Origin: Sphaerochaeta sp032144095
GTDB taxonomy: Bacteria > Spirochaetota > Spirochaetia > Sphaerochaetales > Sphaerochaetaceae
Assembly: GCF_032144095.1 (NCBI RefSeq)
Contig: NZ_JAVSNJ010000017.1
Span: forward strand, 1 to 57,394
Length of the DNA stretch: 57,394 nucleotides
Direction: 5' to 3'
The notes beneath the pieces are model-generated. The model saw nothing but the letters and a program-made list of their open reading frames with translations. It was not told where the DNA came from and ran no database searches. Position numbers and translations under genes: made by a program. Positions 7,405-16,390 of this stretch are shown piece after piece (the stretch's first letter is position 1; every line of letters begins with the position of its first letter).

Positions 7405-8682
7405 ATGGAGAGCAAAAGGGAAACACAATGTATTCATGAGGGATGGAAACCAAAGAAGGGTGCACCCAGACAGTTGCCCATCTATCAGAGTACTACATTT
7501 ACCTATGATACAAGCGAGGAGATGGGGAAGCTGTTTGATCTGGAAGCGGAAGGGTATTTCTATACCAGGCTACAAAATCCAACCAATGATGCAGTAGCGG
7601 CAAAAATATGCGCCCTGGAAGGCGGTTCTGCAGCGATGCTTACTTCCTCCGGCCAGGCGGCAAATTTCTATGCGCTCTTCAATATCTGTGAGGCAGGGGA
7701 TCATTTCATTGCTTCTTCATCCATCTATGGGGGAACCTTCAACCTGTTTGGGATTACCATGAAAAAGATGGGCATAGAGTGTACCTTTGTGGATCAGTAT
7801 TTGCCAGAAGAGGAACTTGCAACATATTTCAGGCCGAATACGAAAGCTGTATTTGGGGAGACCATTACAAACCCAACCGTATCGGTATTTGATTTTGAGA
7901 AGTTTGCAAGATTGGCCCATTCGCACGGAGTCCCGCTTATTGTGGACAATACCTTTGCCACACCCATCAATTGTAGACCCTTTGAATGGGGAGCTGACAT
8001 TGTTACCCACTCCACCACAAAATATATGGATGGCCACGCTGTAGGCGTTGGTGGCTGCATCGTGGATAGCGGTAATTTTGACTGGATGGCACATGCAGAG
8101 AAGTTTCCGGGCCTGACCACTCCAGACCCATCCTACCATGGGATCATCTATGCACAAAAGTTTGGAAAGGGAGCGTACATCACAAAAGCAACAGCACAGC
8201 TGATGCGTGATTTTGGGTCTGTCCAGTCGCCCCAAAATGCGTTTTATCTGAACCTTGGCCTGGAAACCCTCCATCTCAGGATGCAGAGACACTGTGAAAA
8301 CGCCTTGGCAGTAGCCAAATTCCTGGAAAGCCAGGAGAAGGTTGCATGGGTGAATTACCCTGATTTGGAAAGCAGTGCCTATCATGCTTTGGCAAAGAAG
8401 TATTTTCCGAATGGTTCCTGTGGGGTAGTGGCATTTGGGATCAAGGGTGGAAAAGAGCGGTCGATTCAGTTTATGGATACCTTGCAACTGGCCTCTATCG
8501 TAACCCATGTGGCCGATAGCAGAACCTGCCTCTTGCACCCTGCAAGCCATACCCATCGACAGTTGACGGATGCTCAGCTGAAAGAGGCTGGGATAGCACC
8601 AGATTTGATCCGTTTTTCAGTAGGGATTGAAAGTGTGGATGACATTATAGCTGATTTGCAGCAGGCCCTTGAGAAGATATAG
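7405..8682 (+). CDS. metY: O-acetylhomoserine sulfhydrylase (Cys/Met metabolism PLP enzyme)
   Basis: This 425-residue enzyme belongs to the gamma family of PLP enzymes and most likely makes homocysteine from O-acetylhomoserine and sulfide. Family motifs are QLPIYQSTTFTYD at the N-terminus, YTRLQNPTND, TSSGQAANFYA, the PLP-binding VDNTFATP and the Schiff-base lysine in HSTTKYMDGH. The C-terminal LHPASHTHRQL segment is typical of MetY rather than of cystathionine gamma-synthase. Start ATG 7405 has GAGGAG seven bases upstream; an upstream TTG at 7381 is not needed. It is the first intact gene right of the defence cassette and lies 78 bases before a cysteine desulfurase gene. Confidence 0.9.
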   Translation: MESKRETQCIHEGWKPKKGAPRQLPIYQSTTFTYDTSEEMGKLFDLEAEGYFYTRLQNPTNDAVAAKICALEGGSAAMLTSSGQAANFYALFNICEAGDHFIASSSIYGGTFNLFGITMKKMGIECTFVDQYLPEEELATYFRPNTKAVFGETITNPTVSVFDFEKFARLAHSHGVPLIVDNTFATPINCRPFEWGADIVTHSTTKYMDGHAVGVGGCIVDSGNFDWMAHAEKFPGLTTPDPSYHGIIYAQKFGKGAYITKATAQLMRDFGSVQSPQNAFYLNLGLETLHLRMQRHCENALAVAKFLESQEKVAWVNYPDLESSAYHALAKKYFPNGSCGVVAFGIKGGKERSIQFMDTLQLASIVTHVADSRTCLLHPASHTHRQLTDAQLKEAGIAPDLIRFSVGIESVDDIIADLQQALEKI

Positions 8683-8760
8683 GGCCTGCAATGAGGCAGA
8701 TTTGGACAAGGTAGTATGCGAAGGAAGGCACCGAGGAGTGACCAAAGGTGAGGCAGTAGG

Positions 8761-9879
8761 ATGATCTGTCTGGATTACAATGCAACGACCCCCATAGCCA
8801 AGGAGGTAGCCGAAGCGATGCTGCCCTTCCTGAATGGGAATTTTGGCAACCCCTCCAGCACCCATGGCATGGGCCTTGCTGCCAAGGAGGCCCTTGGGCA
8901 TTCGAGGGCCCAGGTCGCTGCCCTCTTGCATTGCAAAGCTCAGGAGGTTGTATTTACCAGTGGGGGGAGTGAGTCCAACAACATGGTCCTCAAAGGGGTT
9001 GCCCATTCCTACAAAAACAAGGGCAACCACATCATCACAACCAGGATAGAACACCCTTCCATTCTCGAACCCTGTTCTTTCCTGGAAACGTTGGGCTATG
9101 AGGTAAGCTATCTCCCTGTTGACAGGTTTGGCATGGTGGATCCCTCTTCCATTGAAGAGGCGATCCGAGACACCACCATCCTGGTCACCGTAATGCACTC
9201 CAACAATGAGGTTGGGACGCTAGAGCCCATTGGGGAGATAGGTCGCCTCTGTAGGGCCCATGGGATCCTGTTCCATACCGATGCATCGCAATCGGTAGGG
9301 AAGGTTCCAGTTGACGTAGAGGCCCTTGGTGTGGATTTCCTTACCTTGGCTGGTCATAAGCTCTATGCCCCAAAGGGGATAGGGGCCCTCTACATACGGG
9401 AAGGTCTTCACATCGAGCCGCTGATACACGGTGCTGGCCATGAAGGTGGGAGAAGGGCAGGGACCGAGAACATCCTGCTTGGGGTAGGCCTTGGCAAGGC
9501 GTGTGAACTTGCTCTACCCCTGGTCCAGAGCGGTGCCCCCTCTGAGCTTACTACCTATTTTTACTCCAGACTGAAGGCCCTTTTTGGCACGGCAATAGAG
9601 CTGAATGGCCATCCGGAGCAACGGCTTCCCAATACCCTCAATATCAGTTTTCTTGGCCATGACGGGCATAGGATATTGGCACAGCTTTCCCATCTGGCAG
9701 CCTCCACAGGCTCAGCCTGCCATGCAGGGGAGAATTCCCTCTCTCCTGTCCTGAGGGCGATGGGTGTATCGGAAGCGGCAGGACGAGGGGCGATCCGGTT
9801 CAGCCTTGGCCGTCCCACCACAAGGGATGAGGTCGACACAGTCCTTTCGTGGCTACAGGGTGTGGTGGTGGGCAACTAG
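8761..9879 (+). CDS. Cysteine desulfurase (NifS/IscS family)
   Basis: This 372-residue PLP enzyme releases sulfur from cysteine as a protein persulfide for Fe-S cluster or thio-nucleoside synthesis. It begins with the family hallmark LDYNATTP, then FGNPSSTHGMG, TSGGSESNN, a PLP lysine in LAGHKLYAPKG and the persulfide-forming cysteine in STGSACHAGE. That last sequence places it with group II (NifS-like, short loop) desulfurases. The ATG has AGGTGAGG about eight bases upstream. No IscU or other scaffold gene is adjacent. A CAAGGGG/CCCCTTG hairpin (9891-9913) follows the stop but lacks a T-tract. Confidence 0.9.
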   Translation: MICLDYNATTPIAKEVAEAMLPFLNGNFGNPSSTHGMGLAAKEALGHSRAQVAALLHCKAQEVVFTSGGSESNNMVLKGVAHSYKNKGNHIITTRIEHPSILEPCSFLETLGYEVSYLPVDRFGMVDPSSIEEAIRDTTILVTVMHSNNEVGTLEPIGEIGRLCRAHGILFHTDASQSVGKVPVDVEALGVDFLTLAGHKLYAPKGIGALYIREGLHIEPLIHGAGHEGGRRAGTENILLGVGLGKACELALPLVQSGAPSELTTYFYSRLKALFGTAIELNGHPEQRLPNTLNISFLGHDGHRILAQLSHLAASTGSACHAGENSLSPVLRAMGVSEAAGRGAIRFSLGRPTTRDEVDTVLSWLQGVVVGN

Positions 9880-10005
9880 CAGCCTTGAGCCAAGGGGAGT
9901 AAGACACCCCTTGAGAACGAGCACACCCTCAAGGGAACTCTCCGACGGTGATGCCCATAATGATGTACCGGTGCTCTATGAAAACAAGGGAGGGGGTGAG
10001 ACTCT

Positions 10006-10650
10006 ATGACCTGCAAGCTTTGCAACAACACTACCAGAACCATCACACACCCCAAACGGGGCGTGTTCCACCTCTGTCCCCATTGTGGACTCATCGCCAA
10101 GGATGAGCTTTTCCATCCCAGCGAAGAGGAGGCCTTCCAGGAGTACTCCCTGCATGAGAACTCCTTGGAGGATCCTCTCTACCAGGCATACTTCAGGCGT
10201 TTCCTGGAGAGCGCTGTCCTCCCTTTTGTGAAAGAAGGGAGGCTTGCCCTTGACTATGGCAGTGGCCCCACCCCTGTATTGGCCACCCTCCTGGGTGATG
10301 GATATGGCTTCCAGGTGGAGACCTATGACCTGTTTTTCTCCCCCGAGAAAGTCTACGAAAACAAGAAGTATGACCTCATTACCTCTACCGAGGTGCTTGA
10401 GCATCTTGACGATCCCCTCTCAGCCTTTCAGCTTTTCGCATCCCTGTTGGCCCCGGGAGGAATCCTTGCTGTAATGACCCTTCTGCACCACCATGATGAG
10501 GCCCAGTTCCTGAAGTGGCACTACATCCAGGAGGTGAGCCACATCTCCTTCTTTGCATTGGAAACCCTGCAATTCCTCTCGGAAGAAGTAGGCCTTGAGT
10601 TGCTCTATTCTGATGAAAAACGGTATGCCACGTTCAAGGGAAGAGCTTGA
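10006..10650 (+). CDS. SAM-dependent methyltransferase with N-terminal zinc knuckle
   Basis: This 214-residue class I methyltransferase has paired CKLC (residues 3-6) and CPHC (24-27) motifs that should bind one zinc, followed by a Rossmann domain with DYGSGPTPVLATLL and STEVLEHLDDP. The build is like the Methyltransf_23 group, whose substrates include small metabolites and proteins. The substrate here is unknown. GGGGGTGAG stands just before the ATG. It lies 126 bases after the cysteine desulfurase and may share its transcript. Confidence 0.8.
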   Translation: MTCKLCNNTTRTITHPKRGVFHLCPHCGLIAKDELFHPSEEEAFQEYSLHENSLEDPLYQAYFRRFLESAVLPFVKEGRLALDYGSGPTPVLATLLGDGYGFQVETYDLFFSPEKVYENKKYDLITSTEVLEHLDDPLSAFQLFASLLAPGGILAVMTLLHHHDEAQFLKWHYIQEVSHISFFALETLQFLSEEVGLELLYSDEKRYATFKGRA

Positions 10651-10719
10651 ACGTCGGGAACATTGGTATTATCGTAAGGCTGGAAAGAGCCCTATGAGGC
10701 TCATTTCCAAGGAATATGT

Positions 10720-11952
10720 ATGGACAACAAGCAGAAACCGGTTGAACCAGGTCTCTTTTCATCCCGGATAGTGCTTTTCATAATAAGCCAGAACCTCTCC
10801 CTGTTTGGCTCCTCCGTCGTAGGGTACGCCATTATCTGGTACATAACCATCGAGACATCCAGTGGCCTCTGGCTTATGTACGCCACCCTGGCAAACATGG
10901 TGCCCCACCTGATAATCTCCCTCTGGAGCGGGGTGTGGGCCGACCGGTACCGAAAGAAATATCTGATCATGATCAGCGACGGCTTCATCGCCTTCGTCAC
11001 CCTGGTCCTGTTCATCCTCTTCAGGCTGGGCTATGACCGCCTTGAACTGCTTTTGATCGTATCGGTCATACGGTCTTTGGGCACCGGCGTCCAGGGACCT
11101 GCGGTAAGTGCCATCCTGCCCCAGCTGGTGGCAAAGGAGCACCTTACCAGGATGCAGGGCATCAACCAGAGCATCTCGTCTGTCCTGTTCATGCTTTCCC
11201 CAGCTGTGGGAGGGATGGTTTTGGGCCTTACCAACCTCTCCTGGGCCTTTTTGCTCGATGTTGCCACCGCTACGATTGCCATCACCATCTTCAGCTTCAT
11301 CAAGGTTGACTCGATAAAGCGGGCCAAGAGGACGACACCCGTCACCCATGCGATGGTCGAGGGGGTCAGGTATACCTTCGGCAACCCTATACTGCGTACC
11401 CTCATCATCTACTACTCATTCGCGTTCTTCCTGCTTACCCCAGCTGCCATCCTGACCCCACTGCTGGTTGACCGGACCTTCGGCTCTGAAGTATGGAAAC
11501 TCACGGCAAATGAACTTTCCTGGACGCTGGGGAACCTCATCGGGGGGATCCTCGTCTCCCTGAGGGGACACTTCAAGGATAAGGTGCGGGCAATTGCAAT
11601 TTCGCTGGTGGTCTTCGGGGTAGGCTTTGCCCTGCTTGGCCTAGCCACCCACTTCTTCCTCTATCTGCTCATCATGACCATTGTAGGGATCTTCATGCCG
11701 ATCCTCACTACAGCCGAGACGGTCATGATCCAGAAGATCACCGAACCGAACAAGATGGGAAGGGTCTTCTCCATCGTGCAGGTGCTCTCTGGCAGCACCA
11801 TCCCCTTGGGCATGCTCTTCTATGGGCCCCTTGCCGATGTGGTCTCCATCGAGAGCCTGCTCATCGTTTCCGGCATCCTGATGGCCTTGGTAGGTGTGCT
11901 CTACCAACGGACCAACCGAAGGATGAGGGAGCAGGGTGTCTGGAAAGTATAG
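10720..11952 (+). CDS. MFS transporter, first of a tandem pair
   Basis: This 410-residue protein has about twelve membrane segments and the MFS loop 2-3 motif as WSGVWADRYRKKYLI. The build (ISQNLSLFGSSVV at the first helix, QGPAVSAILPQLV in helix 4-5) matches the MFS_3 group that includes macrolide (MefA-like) and siderophore exporters. It is probably a proton-driven exporter; the substrate cannot be read. The next gene is a close paralogue in the same orientation 88 bases downstream. A short AAGGA precedes the ATG. Confidence 0.85.
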   Translation: MDNKQKPVEPGLFSSRIVLFIISQNLSLFGSSVVGYAIIWYITIETSSGLWLMYATLANMVPHLIISLWSGVWADRYRKKYLIMISDGFIAFVTLVLFILFRLGYDRLELLLIVSVIRSLGTGVQGPAVSAILPQLVAKEHLTRMQGINQSISSVLFMLSPAVGGMVLGLTNLSWAFLLDVATATIAITIFSFIKVDSIKRAKRTTPVTHAMVEGVRYTFGNPILRTLIIYYSFAFFLLTPAAILTPLLVDRTFGSEVWKLTANELSWTLGNLIGGILVSLRGHFKDKVRAIAISLVVFGVGFALLGLATHFFLYLLIMTIVGIFMPILTTAETVMIQKITEPNKMGRVFSIVQVLSGSTIPLGMLFYGPLADVVSIESLLIVSGILMALVGVLYQRTNRRMREQGVWKV

Positions 11953-12040
11953 GGGGCCAGCAACAAGGCTTGTACGCTACCTCTCTTCTTGGTATAGTCA
12001 GGATTCCTATTGTACTGCCGGCAAGGAATAAGAAATACCT

Positions 12041-13264
12041 ATGAACGATCTTCCACAACAAGGGCCGAAGAAGCTCTTTACCCCCAGCATTGTGCTCTTC
12101 CTGGTAAGCCAGAATCTTTCGATCTTTGGCTCATCGGTGGTTGCCTATGCCATCATCTGGTATGTGACGCTCAAGACATCCAGCGGGGTCTGGATGATGG
12201 CCGTCACCCTTGCCACCATGCTGCCATACCTATTCATCTCCCTCTACAGTGGGGTCTGGGCGGACAGGTACAGCAGGAAATACCTCATTATGTACAGTGA
12301 CTTCTTCATAGCCCTTGCCACCTTTGGCCTTTTTCTGGCCTTTCGCATGGGGTACTCCTCCCTTTGGCTGTTGTTGCTTGTATCGGTGATACGGTCGCTT
12401 GGGTCGGGTATCCAGGGCCCTGCTGTCAGTGCCATCTTCCCCCAGCTGGTTGCCCAGGAGCACCTTACCAGGATCCAGGGGATTAACCAGACCATCAGGG
12501 CGGTGCTGTCGCTGCTTGCCCCGGCTGTTGGAGGATTGGTCCTTGGGCTTATGGATATTTCCTGGACCTTCCTGCTTGATGTGACGACCGCTATCCTTGC
12601 CTTGCTGGTGTTTGGCTTCATCAAGGTGGGGCGCATTGAGCGAAAGGAAGGATCTTACTCCATGCGTAGCGATATGCGGGAGGGGCTTTCCTACACCTTC
12701 AGCAACCCTATATTGCGGAATCTCATCATCTACTATGCCTTCGCCTTCTTTCTTGTCACCCCAGCTGCAATCCTTACCCCCTTGCTGGTAGGCCGTTCTT
12801 TTGGGCCCGAGATCTGGAAGCTGACGGCAAATGAGATAGCCTGGACTGCAGGAAGCCTGGCTGGAGGGGTGTTTGTCTCTCTGAAGGGCAGTTTCAAGGA
12901 TAAGGTGCACACCATAGCCATCTCATTGGTGGGCTTTGGGATAGGCTTCACCCTTTTGGGTGTAGCCAAACCCTTTGTCCTCTACCTCATGGTGATGGGC
13001 TTTGTCGGTATCTTCATGCCGATCCTGGCAACGGCAGAGACGGTCCTGATCCAGGAGATTGTGGAACCGGAGAAGATGGGAAGGGTCTTTTCCATCGTGG
13101 AGCTGCTTTCCGGCCTCTCCATGCCGTTGGGCATCCTGCTCTATGGACCTCTTGCCGATGTGGTCTCCATAGAGAGCATGCTCATAGTCTCAGGACTCTT
13201 GCTTGTTCTGGTAGGGTTGCTCTATCAGAGGACCAACCGCAGGATGATCCGCCAGCGAGGGTAG
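12041..13264 (+). CDS. MFS transporter, second of a tandem pair
   Basis: This 407-residue, roughly twelve-helix MFS_3-type protein aligns end to end with the gene before it; for example both have SQNLSIFGSSVV or SQNLSLFGSSVV, QGPAVSAI-PQLVA and EKMGRVFSIV or NKMGRVFSIV. Tandem duplication followed by moderate divergence explains the pair. Either they form a heterodimeric or dose-increasing exporter, or they have diverged in substrate. The stop is 13 bases from the stop of the convergent GGDEF/HD-GYP gene, so there is no room for an intergenic terminator between them. Confidence 0.85.
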   Translation: MNDLPQQGPKKLFTPSIVLFLVSQNLSIFGSSVVAYAIIWYVTLKTSSGVWMMAVTLATMLPYLFISLYSGVWADRYSRKYLIMYSDFFIALATFGLFLAFRMGYSSLWLLLLVSVIRSLGSGIQGPAVSAIFPQLVAQEHLTRIQGINQTIRAVLSLLAPAVGGLVLGLMDISWTFLLDVTTAILALLVFGFIKVGRIERKEGSYSMRSDMREGLSYTFSNPILRNLIIYYAFAFFLVTPAAILTPLLVGRSFGPEIWKLTANEIAWTAGSLAGGVFVSLKGSFKDKVHTIAISLVGFGIGFTLLGVAKPFVLYLMVMGFVGIFMPILATAETVLIQEIVEPEKMGRVFSIVELLSGLSMPLGILLYGPLADVVSIESMLIVSGLLLVLVGLLYQRTNRRMIRQRG

Positions 13265-13277
13265 CCCCTCCCTTTGC

Positions 13278-16184
13278 TTATTGCAGATGGAAGTCTGGGG
13301 TGATGACCTTCTCTACGAAGATGGGGACCAGATCGGGGTCGAACTGGGTTCCGCTGCAGGCATGCAGCTCGTCGATGGCCTCTTGTGGGGAGAGTGCCTT
13401 CTTGTAGGCCCTGTCACTGATCATGGCAACAAAGGAGTCCACGATGGCTATCATCCTCGCAGGTTGGGGAATCTTCTCACCTTTCAGTTTCTGCGGGTAG
13501 CCTGTACCGTCCCATCGTTCATGGTGGTAGAGTACGTACTCTGCAAAGGGAGCATACTCTCCGACTGAACGGAGGATGGTGTACCCAATCTCCGGATGGC
13601 GTTTCAGCTCCAGCCATTGGCTAGGTGTAAGCTTCTCCTTTTGGGCGAGAATTCTCTCGTCGATGGCAATCTTGCCCAGGTCGTGTAGGCTTGCCCCACG
13701 TTCTATCTGCCAGACCTCTTCCTTGGAGAAGCCCATCACCTGGGCAAAGCGCTTGCCAAGGATCCCCACATTGGTGCTGTGTTCCTTCTCCCATTGGTTG
13801 AGTTCAAACTGTTTGACCAGGAGTGTGTCGATGGCATGTTTTTTGAATATGGAGCTTTTGGCAAATTTTTCTGCATACATGCCATCTTCTGCTACCTTGA
13901 ATGACTCTTCAAAGGTCTCCTCGCTGTTCTCTTTCACCGAATAGCCAAAGGACACCGAGACCTTCAGGCCCCTGATCTCTTCCTTCAGCAGGGCTACATT
14001 GAGACGGTCGACAATGGTTTTTGCATGGAGTGCATCGGTCTGGGGAAGCAGTAGGACAAACTCATCGCCTCCGATTCGGGTGATGATGTCATTTTCCCTA
14101 CAGGTCTTGCGGAAGACTTGGGCAACGGTTTTCAGCAACAGGTCCCCCGCATCGTGGCCGAAGGCATCGTTGGTGAGCTTCAGGCCGTTCACATCCGCAA
14201 GCAAAAGGGTCAGGGGAAAGTAGGGTTCGCTGTCGACAGTCTTCTTGATCTGTTCGTAATAACGCCTGTTGTAGAGGCCTGTAAGGGCGTCCCGGTAGCT
14301 CAGCTGCCGTATCTGTTCCTCTTCCCTTTTTTTCTCGGTGCTGTCCCGGAATACCAGCACTACACCCTTTAGCTGTTTTTCGTTGTCCAGGATGGGTGAT
14401 GCACTATCGTCAATATACCGTTCCACTCCATCGCGGGCGATAAGGATGGTGTCATTGAACAGGCAGACTGCCTTTTCATGTTTCAGGACCTCAGTAACAG
14501 GGTCTGGACAGATCCTCCGTTCATTGCCGCATACGATCTTGAATACGTCAGAGAATGGGCGGCCCTTGGCCTCATCGGAACGCCACCCGGTAAGGTCTTC
14601 TGCAGCTTTGTTCAGGAACTGGACCTTTGCCTCAGCATCGGTTGAGATGACACCATCACCTACGGAGAGGAGGGTTGTCTCAAAGAGTTCCTTCTCATAG
14701 AAGACCTGTTGTTCCAGGCGCTTGCGGTCGGTAATGTCATCCATGATGGTAGCGAACTGGTTTTGATGGGGGCTGTACACCGATGCTGAGAAGAACTTGT
14801 CCAGAGTTTTGCTATAGGCCTCATAATAGGTTGGTTTTCCGGTAAGAGCTACTTCACAGTTGCGCTCTATCCAATAGTCATCCACCTCCGGCATCACCTG
14901 GTAGAGGGTCTTGCCAACAAGGGCCCCGTGTGCAACGCCCAAAAGGGTCTCAAACCTTGGGTTAGTTTTCAAGAAACGTACATCATATGGCCTCTTTCCA
15001 TCATCGAGGATGACTTCACAGAGTGCGAGGCCCTGGACCATGGAGTCGATGAGCAGACGGCTCTCCTTTTCGCTGGCTTCCAGGGCAAGCTGGGCCTGTT
15101 TACGTTCAGTGATATCTGTATGGGTCCCTGTCATCAAAGAGGGTTTTCCCTCCTCGGTCCAGGCAACGATCTTGCCTTGGTCGTGGATCCAAATCCACTC
15201 TCCATCCTTGTTTTTTACCTTCAGCTCTGTGCTATAGAGCTCTTTTTGGCCTATGACAACCTCATTGATCATCCCCTGTGAAAGCTTGACATAATCGGGG
15301 TGGACCAACCCCAGCCATCTGTCGATCGCTATGGGGTTCAGCTCTTCAGGCTTGAGCCCAAGGGTATCCGACCACGTTCCATTGAGAGAGAGCTTGTTCG
15401 TCTGGATTTCCCACTCCCAGGTCCCCACATTGGCCCCTTCGATGACATTGCTGTAGCGGTCCCTGCTCGTTTTGATCTCTTTCTGGTAGGCCTCTTGCCT
15501 TTTCCTGAAGGCGGAAAGTTTGGCAATGGCCAGAAATCCAATAAGGAAGGTAACCAGGAGAATGATCAAGGGCCCCACAATGGTTAGGATACGGTCATAC
15601 CGGAGCAGGGCTTCCAGTTTGGCCTGCTCTTTCACCAACTGCTCTTCAGAGGGTTGGCCAATAGCGTCCAAAAGGGTAAGCATCTCTGAGGTATATTTCT
15701 GCGATTGTTGGAATTTTTCCGAAAATTGGGAGCCTTGTACAAACTCCTCTGGGGAAGTTTCCATCAGGGAGCGCAGCTCTAGCATGGGCTCTATGACCTG
15801 CTTGTGCATCACGGTAAATATTTCCAGTAGCCTGGTAAGTCTCTGCTGCTGCTCTTCATTTCCCTGGGTCAGGCTGGAGAGCTTGGCGTGATGGAGGGTA
15901 AACAGGTCTATCTGTGCATCGATCGCACTTCTCTTTGAAGGGTCTCCTGATAGGAGGTACTCCCGTTCAAGCAGGATGATGTCCTGGAAGGTTACCGTCA
16001 AGGTAGCCGACTCATGGAGTATCCAATGAGTTTTTGCTACGAGGCTGTTGACATGCATCACCTTGTGGCTGAGATCTATCTTGTAGAATCCTATGGCCAC
16101 CATCGTGAGGCATATGATCACAAAGCCTACGACAAAATGGCGAAGTATCATGTCTTTTTTCTTGATGGGTTTTTGTCCTTGCAT
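13278..16184 (-). CDS. Membrane PAS-GGDEF-HD-GYP cyclic-di-GMP enzyme
   Basis: This 968-residue protein has two membrane segments (about 14-33 and 200-223) bounding a helical periplasmic CHASE3-like sensor. Three PAS domains follow (about 243-361, 375-487 and 500-617), then a GGDEF domain (about 625-785) and an HD-GYP domain (about 800-960). The diguanylate cyclase motif GGDEF is intact at 705-709 and the inhibitory RxxD site is present at 696-699. The phosphodiesterase motifs HD (834-835) and HHERWDGTGYP (887-897) are also intact. The protein should therefore be able to make and break cyclic di-GMP, with net direction set by the sensor. No effector gene is nearby. No Shine-Dalgarno sequence is visible, and the promoter puts transcription start at the ATG. 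Confidence 0.92.
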   Translation of the reverse strand: MQGQKPIKKKDMILRHFVVGFVIICLTMVAIGFYKIDLSHKVMHVNSLVAKTHWILHESATLTVTFQDIILLEREYLLSGDPSKRSAIDAQIDLFTLHHAKLSSLTQGNEEQQQRLTRLLEIFTVMHKQVIEPMLELRSLMETSPEEFVQGSQFSEKFQQSQKYTSEMLTLLDAIGQPSEEQLVKEQAKLEALLRYDRILTIVGPLIILLVTFLIGFLAIAKLSAFRKRQEAYQKEIKTSRDRYSNVIEGANVGTWEWEIQTNKLSLNGTWSDTLGLKPEELNPIAIDRWLGLVHPDYVKLSQGMINEVVIGQKELYSTELKVKNKDGEWIWIHDQGKIVAWTEEGKPSLMTGTHTDITERKQAQLALEASEKESRLLIDSMVQGLALCEVILDDGKRPYDVRFLKTNPRFETLLGVAHGALVGKTLYQVMPEVDDYWIERNCEVALTGKPTYYEAYSKTLDKFFSASVYSPHQNQFATIMDDITDRKRLEQQVFYEKELFETTLLSVGDGVISTDAEAKVQFLNKAAEDLTGWRSDEAKGRPFSDVFKIVCGNERRICPDPVTEVLKHEKAVCLFNDTILIARDGVERYIDDSASPILDNEKQLKGVVLVFRDSTEKKREEEQIRQLSYRDALTGLYNRRYYEQIKKTVDSEPYFPLTLLLADVNGLKLTNDAFGHDAGDLLLKTVAQVFRKTCRENDIITRIGGDEFVLLLPQTDALHAKTIVDRLNVALLKEEIRGLKVSVSFGYSVKENSEETFEESFKVAEDGMYAEKFAKSSIFKKHAIDTLLVKQFELNQWEKEHSTNVGILGKRFAQVMGFSKEEVWQIERGASLHDLGKIAIDERILAQKEKLTPSQWLELKRHPEIGYTILRSVGEYAPFAEYVLYHHERWDGTGYPQKLKGEKIPQPARMIAIVDSFVAMISDRAYKKALSPQEAIDELHACSGTQFDPDLVPIFVEKVITPDFHLQ

Positions 16185-16192
16185 TGGTAGTA

Positions 16193-16221
16193 ATGATACA
16201 AGCGGCAGTGTTTGTTAACAA
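16193..16221 (-). promoter_or_regulatory. Promoter of the GGDEF/HD-GYP gene, nearly leaderless
   Basis: TTGTTA (16221-16216), 17 bases, TATCAT (16198-16193) on the minus strand. Only eight bases separate the -10 box from the ATG at 16184, so the transcript should have zero to two untranslated bases. Confidence 0.55.
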
Positions 16222-16244
16222 GAGTTGCAGTCGTAAGAATAGGT

Positions 16245-16274
16245 AAAAAACCCCTCTTATGACACAAGAAGAGG
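16245..16274 (-). terminator. Orphan minus-strand terminator-like hairpin
   Basis: On the minus strand CCTCTT (16274-16269) pairs with AAGAGG (16258-16253), followed by GG and six T. It lies upstream of the GGDEF promoter, with no annotated minus-strand gene to end. It may insulate the two divergent promoters or end a short RNA begun near 16320. Confidence 0.45.
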
Positions 16275-16291
16275 AAAAAAAGGGGAGAATT

Positions 16292-16350
16292 TTATTAATA
16301 ATAAATATTATCAATAAGTACTTGCTATTAACAATAATCTTTGCTATGCT
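16292..16350 (+). promoter_or_regulatory. Peroxiredoxin promoter with Fur/PerR-like box
   Basis: TTGCTA (16322-16327), 17 bases, TATGCT (16345-16350) form the promoter. Directly upstream, 16292-16313 is an AT-rich imperfect palindrome built around TAATAATAAATATTATCA that resembles Fur/PerR boxes. PerR control of peroxide-defence genes is well known; here it is inference from resemblance, and no perR gene is in the window. Confidence 0.5.
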
Positions 16351-16390
16351 CTAAGCATAAGAACAAACGCTAGACAAGGAGATATTACAC

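Noticed and set aside
7717..8556. A 279-codon minus-strand open frame
   Set aside because: It is a shadow of metY, which is a clear PLP enzyme on the plus strand.
9946..10150. Small open frame between the cysteine desulfurase and methyltransferase genes
   Set aside because: It overlaps the methyltransferase start in another frame and shows no conserved features.
12004..12040. Leaderless promoter for the second MFS gene
   Set aside because: A TAAGAA at the right distance from ATG 12041 exists, but no acceptable -35 box goes with it.
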